Shown in pieces: positions 1 to 12,747 of a stretch of 64,000 nucleotides of DNA; positions within the stretch are counted from its first letter, which is position 1; each line of letters starts with the position of its first letter. A program made the position numbers and the translations under genes. Source of the stretch: Cereibacter ovatus. Lineage in GTDB: Bacteria; Pseudomonadota; Alphaproteobacteria; Rhodobacterales; Rhodobacteraceae. The stretch is from positions 40,373-104,372 of the forward strand of contig NZ_OAOQ01000012.1 in assembly GCF_900207575.1 (NCBI RefSeq). The letters run 5' to 3'. The notes below the pieces were generated by a model. That model saw only the letters and a list, made by a program, of their open reading frames with translations. It had not been told where the DNA came from and made no database searches.

Positions 1-47
1 AGATGGATTGTCACTGTCTGATCCTTCGAATTGGCACGAAGGATCGA

Positions 48-132
48 TGGTGCCCAGGAGAGGACTCGAACCTCCACGCCTTGCGGCACACGGACCTGAA
101 CCGTGCGCGTCTACCAATTCCGCCACCTGGGC
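48..132 (-). tRNA. tRNA-Leu, anticodon CAG
   Basis: Read on the minus strand, the sequence folds as an 85-nt class II tRNA with the 3' CCA encoded. The acceptor stem GCCCAGG pairs with CCTGGGC. The anticodon stem CACGG/CCGTG encloses the loop TTCAGGT, which places the CAG anticodon at complement 96-98. A long variable arm follows, as expected for tRNA-Leu, then a standard GGTTCGAGTCC T-arm. It decodes CUG, the dominant leucine codon in this GC-rich genome. Confidence 0.96.
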
Positions 133-279
133 CGGTGTCGTGAGGGGGGATTTACAGAGGGGATTCGGCAGTGTCAACAGCCTGTCACGAAAAACTTGCA
201 GGCTTCATTGCGACTTGTTGTGCCGGCCCCTGAAAGCTATGTGAAAAGGCGATCTTTGTTGGCCGGGATGGGACGGAAG

Positions 280-1266
280 ATGAGCAAGCTGGTAACGATC
301 TTTGGCGGTTCGGGCTTCGTCGGTCGCTACATCGCGAGGCGCATGGCAAAGGAAGGCTGGCGCGTGCGCGTGGCCGTCCGCCGCCCGAACGAGGCGCTGT
401 TCGTGAAGCCCTATGGCGTCGTCGGTCAGGTCGAGCCGGTGTTCTGCAACATTCGCGATGACAACTCGGTTCGGGCGGCGCTGCACGGGGCGGACGCGGT
501 GGTGAACTGCGTGGGCATCCTGGCCGAAAGCGGCAAGAACCGTTTTGCCAGCATCCAGTCCGAAGGCGCCGGCCGCATCGCCCGCATCGCCGCACAGGAA
601 GGCGTGGGCGCGCTGGTTCACCTGTCGGCCATCGGCGCGGATGAAACATCCGACAGCGCCTATTCCCGCACCAAGGGCGAAGGCGAGGCCGCGGTGCTGG
701 CCGCCTTCCCCCATGCAGTGATCCTGCGGCCGTCGGTGATCTTCGGCCCCGAGGATCAGTTCTTCAACCGCTTTGCCGCCATGGTCCGCCTTAGCCCGGT
801 CCTGCCGGTGGTGGGCGGCGACACGAAGTTCCAGCCGGTTTTTGTCGATGACGTGGCGCAGGCGGCGGTGGCGGGGGTGACCGGCCGCGCCGCGCCCGGC
901 ATATATGAGCTTGGCGGCCCGGACGTCGAAAGCTTCCGCGCGCTGATGCAGATGCTGCTGCGCGTGATCGAGCGGCGCAAGACGATCGTGGATGTGCCCC
1001 TCGGGGTGGCAAAGCTGATGGCCACCGCGCTGGATCTGGGGCAGACGCTGACGCTGGGCCTTTTGGCGAATGGCACGCTGACGCGGGATCAGGTGAAGAA
1101 CCTTGCGCGCGACAATGTGGTGACGCCGGGGGCGAAGGGGCTGGCCGATCTGGGCATTCAGCCCACCGCGATCGAGGCCGTCCTGCCCGAATACCTCTGG
1201 AGTTTCCGCCCCTCGGGGCAGTATTCCGCCATCAAGGCCTCGGCAAAGAACCTGCGCAAGACATAA
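280..1266 (+). CDS. NAD(P)-binding SDR protein, complex I NDUFA9-like
   Basis: This is a 328-aa atypical short-chain dehydrogenase/reductase. The N-terminus (residues 3-14) holds a Rossmann glycine motif, [11 protein letters not shown], and the rest resembles the NDUFA9/YbjT group that binds NADP(H) without a canonical catalytic YxxxK. Family knowledge: NDUFA9 is a supernumerary subunit of respiratory complex I in alphaproteobacteria and mitochondria; other members are generic epimerase-like proteins. The ATG at 280 was chosen because the Rossmann strand begins right there; an ATG at 268 would add only four residues. uppP follows after 21 bp, so the two are probably co-transcribed. Membership of complex I is inferred from the family. 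Confidence 0.8.
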   Translation: MSKLVTIFGGSGFVGRYIARRMAKEGWRVRVAVRRPNEALFVKPYGVVGQVEPVFCNIRDDNSVRAALHGADAVVNCVGILAESGKNRFASIQSEGAGRIARIAAQEGVGALVHLSAIGADETSDSAYSRTKGEGEAAVLAAFPHAVILRPSVIFGPEDQFFNRFAAMVRLSPVLPVVGGDTKFQPVFVDDVAQAAVAGVTGRAAPGIYELGGPDVESFRALMQMLLRVIERRKTIVDVPLGVAKLMATALDLGQTLTLGLLANGTLTRDQVKNLARDNVVTPGAKGLADLGIQPTAIEAVLPEYLWSFRPSGQYSAIKASAKNLRKT

Positions 1267-1287
1267 GACAAGGGAACGGACGCGACC

Positions 1288-2094
1288 ATGACAGATCCGA
1301 CGTTGGTGGTCGCCCTGTTTCTGGGCCTGATCGAAGGCTTGACCGAGTTCATTCCGGTCTCGTCCACCGGCCATCTGCTGCTGGCCGGGCATTTCCTTGG
1401 CTTTGAAAGCGCCGGCCGCACCTTCGAGGTGGTGATCCAGCTTGGTGCGGTGCTGGCGGTGCTGACGGTCTATTCCGCGAAACTCGTGGGGCTGGTGCGC
1501 GCGGCGCCGCGCGATCCGGCCGCGTTCCGGTTTCTGATGGCGGTGCTGGTGGCCTTTCTTCCCGCGGTCGTGGTGGGGGTTGCCGCGCATGGGATCATCA
1601 AGGCGGTGCTGTTCGAGACGCCAATGCTGATCGCGGCCATGCTGATCCTTGGCGGCATCGTGCTGCTGTTCGTCGACCGCCTTGCGCCAAACCCGCGGTA
1701 TGAAGACCCGATGGATCTGCCGCTGGGCGTGGCGCTGAAGATCGGCCTGTTCCAGTGCCTTGCCATGGTGCCCGGCGTCTCCAGGTCGGGGGCGACCATC
1801 GTCGGCGGGCTGATGCTGGGCGCCAGCAAGCGCGCGGCGGCCGAATTCTCGTTCTTTCTGTCGATGCCAACGATGGGCGCGGCCTTCACCTATGACCTGT
1901 GGAAGAACCGCGACGTGCTGGACACCGGCGCCATGACCGAGATCGCCATTGGCTTCGCCATGGCCTTCCTGTCGGCGGTTCTCGTGGTGAAATGGCTGCT
2001 CGGCTATGTCAGCCGGCACGGCTATGCGCTGTTCGGCTGGTGGCGAATCATCGTGGGCGTGGCCGCGATGGTGGCGCTGGCGCTGGGATTTTGA
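1288..2094 (+). CDS. uppP: undecaprenyl-diphosphate phosphatase
   Basis: This 268-aa polytopic membrane protein of the BacA/UppP family recycles undecaprenyl pyrophosphate to the monophosphate carrier used for peptidoglycan and other envelope polymers. Both family signatures are present: the N-terminal block [17 protein letters not shown] (residues about 12-28), with its two glutamates and the SSTGH loop, and the later block PGVSRSGAT (residues about 161-169) with the catalytic arginine. The length is normal for the family and several hydrophobic helices are evident. It lies 21 bp after the SDR gene. A 163-bp regulatory region separates it from gltD. Confidence 0.95.
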   Translation: MTDPTLVVALFLGLIEGLTEFIPVSSTGHLLLAGHFLGFESAGRTFEVVIQLGAVLAVLTVYSAKLVGLVRAAPRDPAAFRFLMAVLVAFLPAVVVGVAAHGIIKAVLFETPMLIAAMLILGGIVLLFVDRLAPNPRYEDPMDLPLGVALKIGLFQCLAMVPGVSRSGATIVGGLMLGASKRAAAEFSFFLSMPTMGAAFTYDLWKNRDVLDTGAMTEIAIGFAMAFLSAVLVVKWLLGYVSRHGYALFGWWRIIVGVAAMVALALGF

Positions 2095-2102
2095 CATGAT
2101 AA

Positions 2103-2117
2103 GTCAGCACTGCTGAC
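2103..2117. promoter_or_regulatory. Operator-like dyad 1 upstream of gltD
   Basis: This is a perfect inverted repeat, GTCAGCA-C-TGCTGAC (7-bp arms, 1-nt centre). A near copy with the same outer GTCAGC/GCTGAC arms and the same 15-bp length lies 74 bp downstream, just ahead of gltD. Paired identical half-sites suggest one regulator binding two operators. Which regulator is unknown. Confidence 0.55.
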
Positions 2118-2176
2118 CATTATGTGACAAAATTTCCGGACCCGCGCCCCGGTTCGGCAAATAAACACCCAACTAG

Positions 2177-2191
2177 GTCAGCTTTGCTGAC
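2177..2191. promoter_or_regulatory. Operator-like dyad 2 upstream of gltD
   Basis: The 15-bp dyad GTCAGC-TTT-GCTGAC repeats the arms of the site at 2103-2117, with centres 74 bp apart (about seven helical turns). It lies 66 bp upstream of the chosen gltD start, where it could overlap the promoter. Confidence 0.55.
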
Positions 2192-2257
2192 TTTTATCAC
2201 GCCCCCCCCTGCTGTAAGAGGTGCCGACCCGCAGACGGCTCGATGGGAGGGCTCCGC

Positions 2258-3685
2258 ATGGCAAAAGAACCGATGCTCCAGTTCGTGAAAACGGCAAGAG
2301 AGACCCCCGAGAAGCGCCCAGCGCCCCTTCGCGCGCAGGATTTCCACGAGATCTACCGCGAATTTGCCGCCTCGAAGGCCGCCGAGCAAGCCAGCCGGTG
2401 CAGCCAGTGCGGCGTGCCGTTCTGCCAAAGCCACTGCCCGCTGCACAACAACATCCCCGACTGGCTGCGGCTGACCGCAACCGGCCGGCTTCAGGAAGCC
2501 TACGAGATCAGTCAGGCGACCAACACCTTCCCCGAAATCTGCGGCCGCATCTGCCCGCAGGACCGGCTGTGCGAAGGCAACTGCGTGATCGAACAATCGG
2601 GCCATGGCACCGTAACCATCGGCGCGGTGGAAAAATACATCACCGACACCGCATGGGAAAACGGCTGGGTCGTGCCGGGCCGCCCTGCGGTCGAGCGGTC
2701 GGAATCGGTGGGCATCATCGGCGCCGGGCCGGGCGGTCTTGCCGCCGCCGACATGCTGCGCCGGGCCGGACTTCAGGTCACGGTCTATGACCGCTACGAT
2801 CGCGCGGGCGGCCTGCTGACCTATGGCATCCCCGGCTTCAAGCTGGAAAAGGACGTGGTCCTGCGCCGGGTCGAACAGCTGGAACAGGCCGGCGTGCAGT
2901 TCGTGATGAACTGCAATGTCGGCGTGGACATCTCTTTCGATGCGATCCGCGGCCAGCATGATGCGGTGCTGATCGCGACCGGCGTCTACAAGCAGCGCGA
3001 CCTTGCAGCCCCCGGCGTGGGCGCCAAGGGCGTGGTGCAGGCGCTGGACTATCTGACCGCCTCGAACCGGCGCGGCTTTGGCGATGATGTCGATGACGAA
3101 GGGCTGGATGCCAACGGCAAGCGCGTCGTCGTCATCGGCGGCGGCGACACGGCGATGGACTGTGTGCGCACGGCGATCCGGCAGGGCGCGCAAAGCGTGA
3201 AGTGCCTTTACCGCCGCGACCGGGCGAACATGCCCGGCTCGCAGCGCGAGGTGGCCAATGCCGAGGAAGAAGGCGTTGAATTCGTCTGGCTGTCCGCGCC
3301 GCGCGGCTTTACCGGCGGCGATGCGGTCGAAGGCGTGATTGTGCAGAAGATGCGCCTGCGCGAGCCCGACTCGTCCGGCCGCCAGATGCCCGAAGTGATC
3401 GAGGGCGCCGACTATGTCGAGCCGGCGGAACTGGCGATCATGGCGCTGGGGTTCGAACCCGAGGATCTGCCGACGCTGTGGGGCGTGCCGGATCTGACAG
3501 TGACCCGCTGGGGCACGATCAAGGCCGATTTCCGCAGCCATGCGACCAGCCTGCCCGGCGTCTATGCCGCGGGAGACATCGTGCGCGGCGCAAGCCTTGT
3601 GGTCTGGGCAATCCGCGATGGCCGCGAGGCCGCCGAGGCGATCCTCGACTATCTGGCGCAACCGGCCGTCGCAGCGGCCGAGTAA
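2258..3685 (+). CDS. gltD: glutamate synthase (NADPH) small subunit
   Basis: This 475-aa beta subunit of NADPH-GOGAT takes electrons from NADPH through FAD and Fe-S clusters to the large subunit, which makes glutamate from glutamine and 2-oxoglutarate. The N-terminal cysteine-rich region (CSQCGVPFCQSHCPLHNN and CGRICPQDRLCEGNC, residues about 46-110) supplies the Fe-S ligands. The FAD-binding GAGPGGLAAA and the NADPH-binding GGGDTAMDC motifs follow. ATG 2258 is preferred over ATG 2243 because GGGAGG ends 7 bp before it. The gene lies downstream of two dyad operators. gltB is on the same strand but is separated from gltD by a small secreted-protein gene. Confidence 0.96.
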   Translation: MAKEPMLQFVKTARETPEKRPAPLRAQDFHEIYREFAASKAAEQASRCSQCGVPFCQSHCPLHNNIPDWLRLTATGRLQEAYEISQATNTFPEICGRICPQDRLCEGNCVIEQSGHGTVTIGAVEKYITDTAWENGWVVPGRPAVERSESVGIIGAGPGGLAAADMLRRAGLQVTVYDRYDRAGGLLTYGIPGFKLEKDVVLRRVEQLEQAGVQFVMNCNVGVDISFDAIRGQHDAVLIATGVYKQRDLAAPGVGAKGVVQALDYLTASNRRGFGDDVDDEGLDANGKRVVVIGGGDTAMDCVRTAIRQGAQSVKCLYRRDRANMPGSQREVANAEEEGVEFVWLSAPRGFTGGDAVEGVIVQKMRLREPDSSGRQMPEVIEGADYVEPAELAIMALGFEPEDLPTLWGVPDLTVTRWGTIKADFRSHATSLPGVYAAGDIVRGASLVVWAIRDGREAAEAILDYLAQPAVAAAE

Positions 3686-3702
3686 GCCAGCCCACGGATC
3701 TT

Positions 3703-3725
3703 CGTCTGCCCGCGACGGGCAGACG
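3703..3725. other. Stable intergenic hairpin after gltD
   Basis: CGTCTGCCCG pairs perfectly with CGGGCAGACG across a 3-nt loop, 17 bp after the gltD stop. No T-run follows, so this is more likely an mRNA-stabilising or processing hairpin between gltD and the next gene than an intrinsic terminator. Confidence 0.5.
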
Positions 3726-3768
3726 GATGGCACAAACAGTCCACGCGGCGGGCGACGAGATGCAGGGC

Positions 3769-4485
3769 ATGAAGCTCATGGTGACGATCCTTGCGGGAGG
3801 TCTGGCGCTGACCGCGCCCGGTTTCGCGCAGACCTTCGCCCCGCCCGAAGGCTGTTCGGCCTTTCTGACGGTGCAATCGCGCGGCTGCCGGGTGTCGCAC
3901 CACTACCGCTGCGAACAGGACCGCCCGGGCGAACAGTGGCGGTCTGATTTCGATCAGGAGGGCCTGTTCTTCTCGTCGAAGATCGACGCCGAGGCGCAGT
4001 GGATCGAAAGCTACGAGATGTTCCCGCCGGTAAAACAGATGCTGGAGCCGAACCCGGCCGACCCGGCCTCGTTCTCGGATCTGCTGGGCGGCGCGGACAG
4101 TTTCGATTTCGCCCTGTCCCGCGACAATGGCGAGCGCACGCGCGTCACCGGCTTTGACCGGCTGACCGGGCAGACCGTCACCATCGACGGCATCGCCCTG
4201 AAACAGACCCGGTTCGAATTCACCGAACGCGATGCCAGCGGCACGGTGCTGCGCCGGGCGCATGGCAATGAATACATCCACCCCGACTGGCGGCTGTTCT
4301 TCGCCGGCCCCAGCCGCTGGGACGCCGGCGACGGCAACGAACTTGCCATCGATGGCAGCCCGGTCAGCTTCGTGTTTCCCGGCGAACCCGGCTTTCTTGC
4401 GACCGAGCCGATATTTGACTGTGACGCGATCCTGTCGCAGGCCCCCGCGATCCATCGGCTTGAAAGGGCAAGCCATGTGCGCTGA
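3769..4485 (+). CDS. Secreted protein of unknown function within the glt locus
   Basis: This 238-aa protein starts with a probable Sec signal peptide (MKLMVTILAGGLALTAPGFA, cleavage near residue 20). The mature N-terminus carries three closely spaced cysteines (GCSAF, RGCRV, YRCEQ) and the rest looks soluble and beta-rich. I do not recognise the family. The start is uncertain: ATG 3760 is in frame three codons upstream. It sits between gltD and gltB on the same strand, with 124 bp to gltB. Why a periplasmic protein should lie between two cytoplasmic GOGAT subunits is unexplained; it may simply be a passenger in the operon. Confidence 0.75.
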   Translation: MKLMVTILAGGLALTAPGFAQTFAPPEGCSAFLTVQSRGCRVSHHYRCEQDRPGEQWRSDFDQEGLFFSSKIDAEAQWIESYEMFPPVKQMLEPNPADPASFSDLLGGADSFDFALSRDNGERTRVTGFDRLTGQTVTIDGIALKQTRFEFTERDASGTVLRRAHGNEYIHPDWRLFFAGPSRWDAGDGNELAIDGSPVSFVFPGEPGFLATEPIFDCDAILSQAPAIHRLERASHVR

Positions 4486-4609
4486 TCGCAGACCGGGCCT
4501 TGCCGCCCCCCACACCGATCCAGACCGGACGTCCGAAGCCGGTCCGGCCCACCAGATGACGGAAGCCAACGCCGCTGCGCCGCTTCCCGCCAGCCCAGAG
4601 GAGTAAGCC

Positions 4610-9148
<4,539 letters not shown>

Positions 9149-9156
9149 GGCGCCGC

Positions 9157-9183
9157 CCGCCGGCGCTTGACCCGCGCCGGCGG
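9157..9183. terminator. Hairpin after gltB
   Basis: CCGCCGGCGC pairs with GCGCCGGCGG (10 bp) around a 7-nt loop, immediately after the gltB stop and 20 bp before mtgA. There is no T-tract, so termination is plausible but not certain. Confidence 0.45.
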
Positions 9184-9203
9184 ATCGTGGTTAGGCGGAT
9201 GCC

Positions 9204-9947
9204 ATGACCGCGCGAAAGTCCCCCCGCCGCAAGGCCGATCCCGCCCCGCCGCCGGAACCGGAACCGATCCCGCGCCTGCCCGTTCTGCACCTGCTGCGAC
9301 GCTGGCTGCTGACCGGGCTGGGCTGGCTGGCGGTGGTTCTGGTGCTTCTGGTGCTTTTCTTCGGTCTGGTGAACCCGCCCACCACCCCCTACATGCTGCG
9401 CGAAAGTGTCCGGCTGGGTAGCGTTCAGCACGACTGGGCCGACTGGGACGAGATCGCCCCGGTCATGGCGCGCTCGGTCGTGGCGGCCGAGGATGCGAAT
9501 TTCTGCCTGCACTGGGGCTTTGACATGAAGGCGATCCGCTCTGCGATCGATGCCGGTGGCGGCCGGGGTGCCTCGACAATTTCGCAGCAGGTGGTGAAGA
9601 ATGTCTATCTGTGGCAAGGGCGAAGCTGGCCGCGAAAGGCGCTGGAAGCGGTGATCACGCCCATGGTCGAACTGGTCTGGACCAAACGTCGCATCCTGGA
9701 AGTCTATCTGAACATTGCGGAATTCGACGAGGGCGTGTTCGGCATCCACGCCGCGGCCGACCATTACTTCGGGGTGGAGCCGTCGAAACTGACCGCCCTG
9801 CAAGCCGCGCGGCTGGCGGCGGTGCTGCCCGACCCCAAGGTGCGATCGGCCTCGAATCCGGGGCCGGTGGTGCGCCGACGATCAGCCGCGATTCTGGATG
9901 GGGCGAATACCATCCGTGCGGATGGGCGCGCGGCGTGCTTTGAATAG
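9204..9947 (+). CDS. mtgA: monofunctional biosynthetic peptidoglycan transglycosylase
   Basis: This 247-aa GT51 glycosyltransferase polymerises lipid II into glycan strands on the periplasmic face of the inner membrane. A short, proline-rich cytoplasmic tail is followed by one membrane anchor (residues about 32-55). The catalytic motif EDANFCLHWGFD (about 94-105) contains the essential Glu, and STISQQVVKNVYL and KRRILEVYLNIAEF are the other conserved GT51 blocks. No transpeptidase domain follows, so it is MtgA rather than a class A PBP. It lies 55 bp after gltB, across a hairpin. Confidence 0.95.
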   Translation: MTARKSPRRKADPAPPPEPEPIPRLPVLHLLRRWLLTGLGWLAVVLVLLVLFFGLVNPPTTPYMLRESVRLGSVQHDWADWDEIAPVMARSVVAAEDANFCLHWGFDMKAIRSAIDAGGGRGASTISQQVVKNVYLWQGRSWPRKALEAVITPMVELVWTKRRILEVYLNIAEFDEGVFGIHAAADHYFGVEPSKLTALQAARLAAVLPDPKVRSASNPGPVVRRRSAAILDGANTIRADGRAACFE

Positions 9948-10026
9948 GCGGGCACAGCGGGATTGCATCCGGCCGCCCTTCGCGGCATTGAGGGGAGGCT
10001 TCAGGCCCTGAAAGATGACCTTTGCG

Positions 10027-10692
10027 ATGAACCGGCTTTATCACGTTCCGCTGTCCCCCTTCTGCCGCAAGGTCCGCCTGACGCTTGCCGAGAAGAAGAT
10101 CGAGGTGGAACTGGTCGAGGAACGCTATTGGGACCCCTCGCCTGATTTTCTGCGCCGGAATCCGGCTGGAAAGGTTCCGGTGTTGCGGCTGGAAGGTCGC
10201 GTTCTGTCGGAAAGCCAGGCGATCTGCGAGCATCTGGAAGAAACCGTGCCGCAGCCGCCGTTGATGCCGCGCGATGCGGATACGCGCTATGAGGTGCGTC
10301 GGCTGTGCGCCTGGTTCGACGACAAGTTCCACGACGAGGTGACCTCGAAGCTGCTGTATGAGCGGGTGAACAAGAAGCTGATGGGGCAAGGCTATCCGGA
10401 TTCGAAGAACGTGAAGTTCGGGTCGAACCGGATCAAGTATCACCTCGACTACATGGCCTGGCTCCTGGACCAGCGCCGGTGGCTGGCGGGCGATGTGATG
10501 ACGCTGGCAGATTTCACGGCGGCGGCGCATCTGTCCTGCCTTGACTACATTTCGGATGTGGACTGGAACCGGCATGCGGTGGTGAAGGACTGGTATGCGA
10601 AGATCAAGTCGCGGCCCGCGTTCCGGCCGCTTCTGGCCGATCAGGTGCCGGGATTTCCGCAGCCGGCGCATTACGCCGATCTTGATTTCTGA
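10027..10692 (+). CDS. glutathione S-transferase family protein, FzlA-like candidate
   Basis: This 221-aa protein has the two-domain GST layout: an N-terminal thioredoxin-like domain (LYHVPLSPFCRKVRLTLAEK, with KVPVL and ESQAI for the glutathione site) and an all-helical C-terminal domain (about 90-210). In Caulobacter the GST-like protein FzlA binds FtsZ and curves its filaments; related alphaproteobacterial proteins resemble this one in size and N-terminal sequence, so a division role is possible but inferred. ATG 10015 is an in-frame alternative start four codons upstream. queG follows 60 bp downstream across a repeat element. Confidence 0.75.
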   Translation: MNRLYHVPLSPFCRKVRLTLAEKKIEVELVEERYWDPSPDFLRRNPAGKVPVLRLEGRVLSESQAICEHLEETVPQPPLMPRDADTRYEVRRLCAWFDDKFHDEVTSKLLYERVNKKLMGQGYPDSKNVKFGSNRIKYHLDYMAWLLDQRRWLAGDVMTLADFTAAAHLSCLDYISDVDWNRHAVVKDWYAKIKSRPAFRPLLADQVPGFPQPAHYADLDF

Positions 10693-10704
10693 CGCCAGCC
10701 GGGG

Positions 10705-10759
10705 CGGGGGGCTTCACGCCCCCCGTGCCCCCCGTGGGATATTTGAGCCAGAATGAAAG
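10705..10759 (+). repeat. Composite hairpin plus 24-bp repeat, copy 1
   Basis: A perfect hairpin (CGGGGGGC, TTCAC loop, GCCCCCCG; 10705-10725) is followed by a C-rich spacer and a 24-bp core (10736-10759) that begins GGGATATTTGAG and ends CCAGAATGAAAG. The core is identical on the minus strand at 34673-34696, again with a G/C hairpin on the same side. The ATGAAAG at the core end is the start of queG. Confidence 0.85.
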
Positions 10760-11784
10760 GGCCGGAGGGTCTGAAGCAGCGGCTTGTGGCGCGTGCGCTG
10801 GAGGAGGGATTCTCGGGCGTGGGGATTTGTGCCCCCGATGCTGTGCCGGAGGCGGCGGGGCGATTGCGCGCCTTTCTGGACGCCGGCCGGCATGGCCAGA
10901 TGCTCTGGATGGAGGACCGCGAAGCGTGGCGTGGAAGTGCTGCGGCGCTTTGGCCGGACGCGCGGTCGGTGGTCATGTTGGCAGAGGTTTACACGCCAGA
11001 GGCCGATCCGCGGGCGGTTCTGACGCAGCGCGATCGGGGCGCGATCAGCGTTTATGCTCAGGGCAAGGACTATCACGATCTGGTGAAGCGGCGGCTGAAG
11101 CGGCTGGGGCGCTGGTTGGTGGCCGAGGCGGGGTGTGAGATCAAGGTGTTCGTGGATACCGCACCGGTGATGGAGAAGCCGCTTGCGCAGGCGGCAGGGC
11201 TTGGCTGGCAGGGCAAGCACACCAACCTGTTGAGCCGGGAGTTGGGCAACTGGTTCTTTCTGGGGGCGCTTTTCACCACGCTGGATCTGCCAAGGGACCG
11301 GGCCGGGCGCGAGCGGTGCGGGTCGTGCCGGGCCTGTCTGGATGCCTGTCCGACGGGGGCCTTTCCTGCGCCGTTCCAGTTGGATGCGCGCCGCTGCATC
11401 TCTTATCTGACAATCGAGCATCGCGGGCCGGTTGACGAGGCGTTGCGTGGGCTGCTGGGCAATCGGATTTATGGCTGCGACGATTGTCTTGCAGCTTGTC
11501 CGTGGAACAAGTTTGCGGTCGATGCACGCGAGATCGGCTATGCTGTGCGGGTGGGGGCGCCGCCGCTTGCGGCATTGGCCGGGCTGGATGATGCAGCATT
11601 CCGCGTGCAGTTCGCCGGAAGCCCGATCAAGCGGATCGGGCGGGATCGGTTCGTGCGGAATGTTCTCTATGCGATTGGCAACTCGGGCGAGGCAGGTTTG
11701 CGCCCGGTTGCCGCGGCATTGAGGGAGGATCCGGACCCTGCCGTGGCGGATGCGGCCCGCTGGGCGATGGCGCGGCTGGAGTGA
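10753..11784 (+). CDS. queG: epoxyqueuosine reductase
   Basis: This 343-aa cobalamin- and Fe-S-dependent enzyme reduces epoxyqueuosine to queuosine at the wobble position of tRNAs with GUN anticodons. The N-terminal DUF1730 domain is followed by a double 4Fe-4S ferredoxin domain with [16 protein letters not shown] and [11 protein letters not shown] (residues about 193-245), then a C-terminal HEAT-like region ending WAMARLE. The start codon lies inside the 24-bp core of a repeated intergenic element, and the usual purine-rich ribosome-binding site is replaced by the repeat sequence. It follows the GST gene on the same strand. Confidence 0.95.
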   Translation: MKGPEGLKQRLVARALEEGFSGVGICAPDAVPEAAGRLRAFLDAGRHGQMLWMEDREAWRGSAAALWPDARSVVMLAEVYTPEADPRAVLTQRDRGAISVYAQGKDYHDLVKRRLKRLGRWLVAEAGCEIKVFVDTAPVMEKPLAQAAGLGWQGKHTNLLSRELGNWFFLGALFTTLDLPRDRAGRERCGSCRACLDACPTGAFPAPFQLDARRCISYLTIEHRGPVDEALRGLLGNRIYGCDDCLAACPWNKFAVDAREIGYAVRVGAPPLAALAGLDDAAFRVQFAGSPIKRIGRDRFVRNVLYAIGNSGEAGLRPVAAALREDPDPAVADAARWAMARLE

Positions 11785-12087
11785 GTGCGGGGCCCCGGCC
11801 GCCCAGCCTGGGTGTTGGACAGTCACCATCCATCCTGTGGGCACGGTGGTGTCCGGATCACCCGCTTGCGTTTGTGAATTTTCGTTCGCTCGCGTTCACT
11901 TGAACGGATGGCGCGCCCGCGGGGGTTCATGGGCCTGCCGCGACCCCAAGGCAAAGCATTGAAGGGCAAAGTTCGGGCCAGCAGGTAGACTTCGACCCGC
12001 CCCTCCCCTACATAGGGAAGAACTGTCACCGATACCAACCCCGAGATGCCGCGGGACTTCCCCGACGCCCCCCGACCGAGGTTAAAA
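11785..12087. other. Intergenic region before the Tim44-like/mltA/Smr genes
   Basis: This 303-bp gap has no convincing gene on either strand. It contains a perfect 14-bp inverted repeat, CGTTCA-CT-TGAACG, at 11893-11906, within a stretch of lower GC (around 11870-11906) that is a plausible promoter or operator zone for the genes to the right. Nothing else is recognised. Confidence 0.4.
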
Positions 12088-12747
12088 ATGAGTTCGTCCC
12101 TGATCCAACTGCTGGTGCTGGCCGGGATCGCCGTCTTCCTGATCATCAAGCTGAAAAGCGTGCTTGGCACGCGCGAAGGTTTCGAGAAGCCGCCCGTGCC
12201 CCTTGAAGATCCGCGCCCCCGTCCGCGGCGCGAGTTCGAGGTCATCGAAGGCGGCCCCGACCGTGACATCATCGATCATGTCACCGAAGGAAGCCCGTCG
12301 GCCAAGTCATTGGCTGCGATGAAGATGGCCGAGCCGGGATTTTCGGTCTCAGAGTTCCTTCAGGGTGCCCGAGGCGCCTATGAAATGATCGTGATGGCGT
12401 TCGAAAAAGGCGATCTGGACCAGATCCGCCCGTTCCTTGCCGCCGAAGTGTTTGAAAGCTTCGAAGAAGCCGTGCAGGCCCGTGAGGCCGAGGGCCTTTC
12501 GGTCGAGGCGAATTTCATCGGTCTGCGCGAGATCGAGATCCACGAAGCCAGCTATGACCGCGACAGCCGTCTGGCGCAGATCGCCGTCCGCTTCGTGGGC
12601 GAGCTGACCTCGGTTGTGCGCAACCGCGAAGGTCAGGTGATCGAAGGCAGCCCGACCGAGGTCAAGCGCCAGCGCGACATCTGGACGTTCGAGCGCCGGA
12701 TGGGCGTGGACGACCCGAACTGGCAACTCGTCGCCACCGGAGAGTGA
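12088..12747 (+). CDS. Tim44 domain-containing inner-membrane protein
   Basis: This 219-aa protein has a single N-terminal transmembrane segment (SSLIQLLVLAGIAVFLIIKL, residues about 3-23), a charged proline-rich linker, and a C-terminal Tim44/MRPL45-type domain (about 85-215). Bacterial relatives such as Caulobacter TimA are inner-membrane proteins homologous to the mitochondrial import factor Tim44; the bacterial function is poorly defined. ATG 12088 was chosen over 12046 because the membrane helix begins there and GAGG lies 5-6 bp upstream. The stop overlaps the mltA start (TGATG), so the two genes are coupled. Confidence 0.88.
   Translation: MSSSLIQLLVLAGIAVFLIIKLKSVLGTREGFEKPPVPLEDPRPRPRREFEVIEGGPDRDIIDHVTEGSPSAKSLAAMKMAEPGFSVSEFLQGARGAYEMIVMAFEKGDLDQIRPFLAAEVFESFEEAVQAREAEGLSVEANFIGLREIEIHEASYDRDSRLAQIAVRFVGELTSVVRNREGQVIEGSPTEVKRQRDIWTFERRMGVDDPNWQLVATGE

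Noticed and set aside
205..2097. 630-codon minus-strand frame opposite the SDR gene and uppP
   Set aside because: The composition is typical of an antisense shadow (His/Gln/Arg-rich, no motifs), and two real genes lie on the other strand.
2120..3733. 537-codon minus-strand frame opposite gltD
   Set aside because: Shadow frame; gltD has a clear ribosome-binding site and Fe-S and FAD motifs.
11823..12272. Minus-strand frame in the gap before the Tim44-like gene (checked as a possible fxsA or secB)
   Set aside because: The translation has no membrane helix or SecB-like features and overlaps the Tim44-like coding region.
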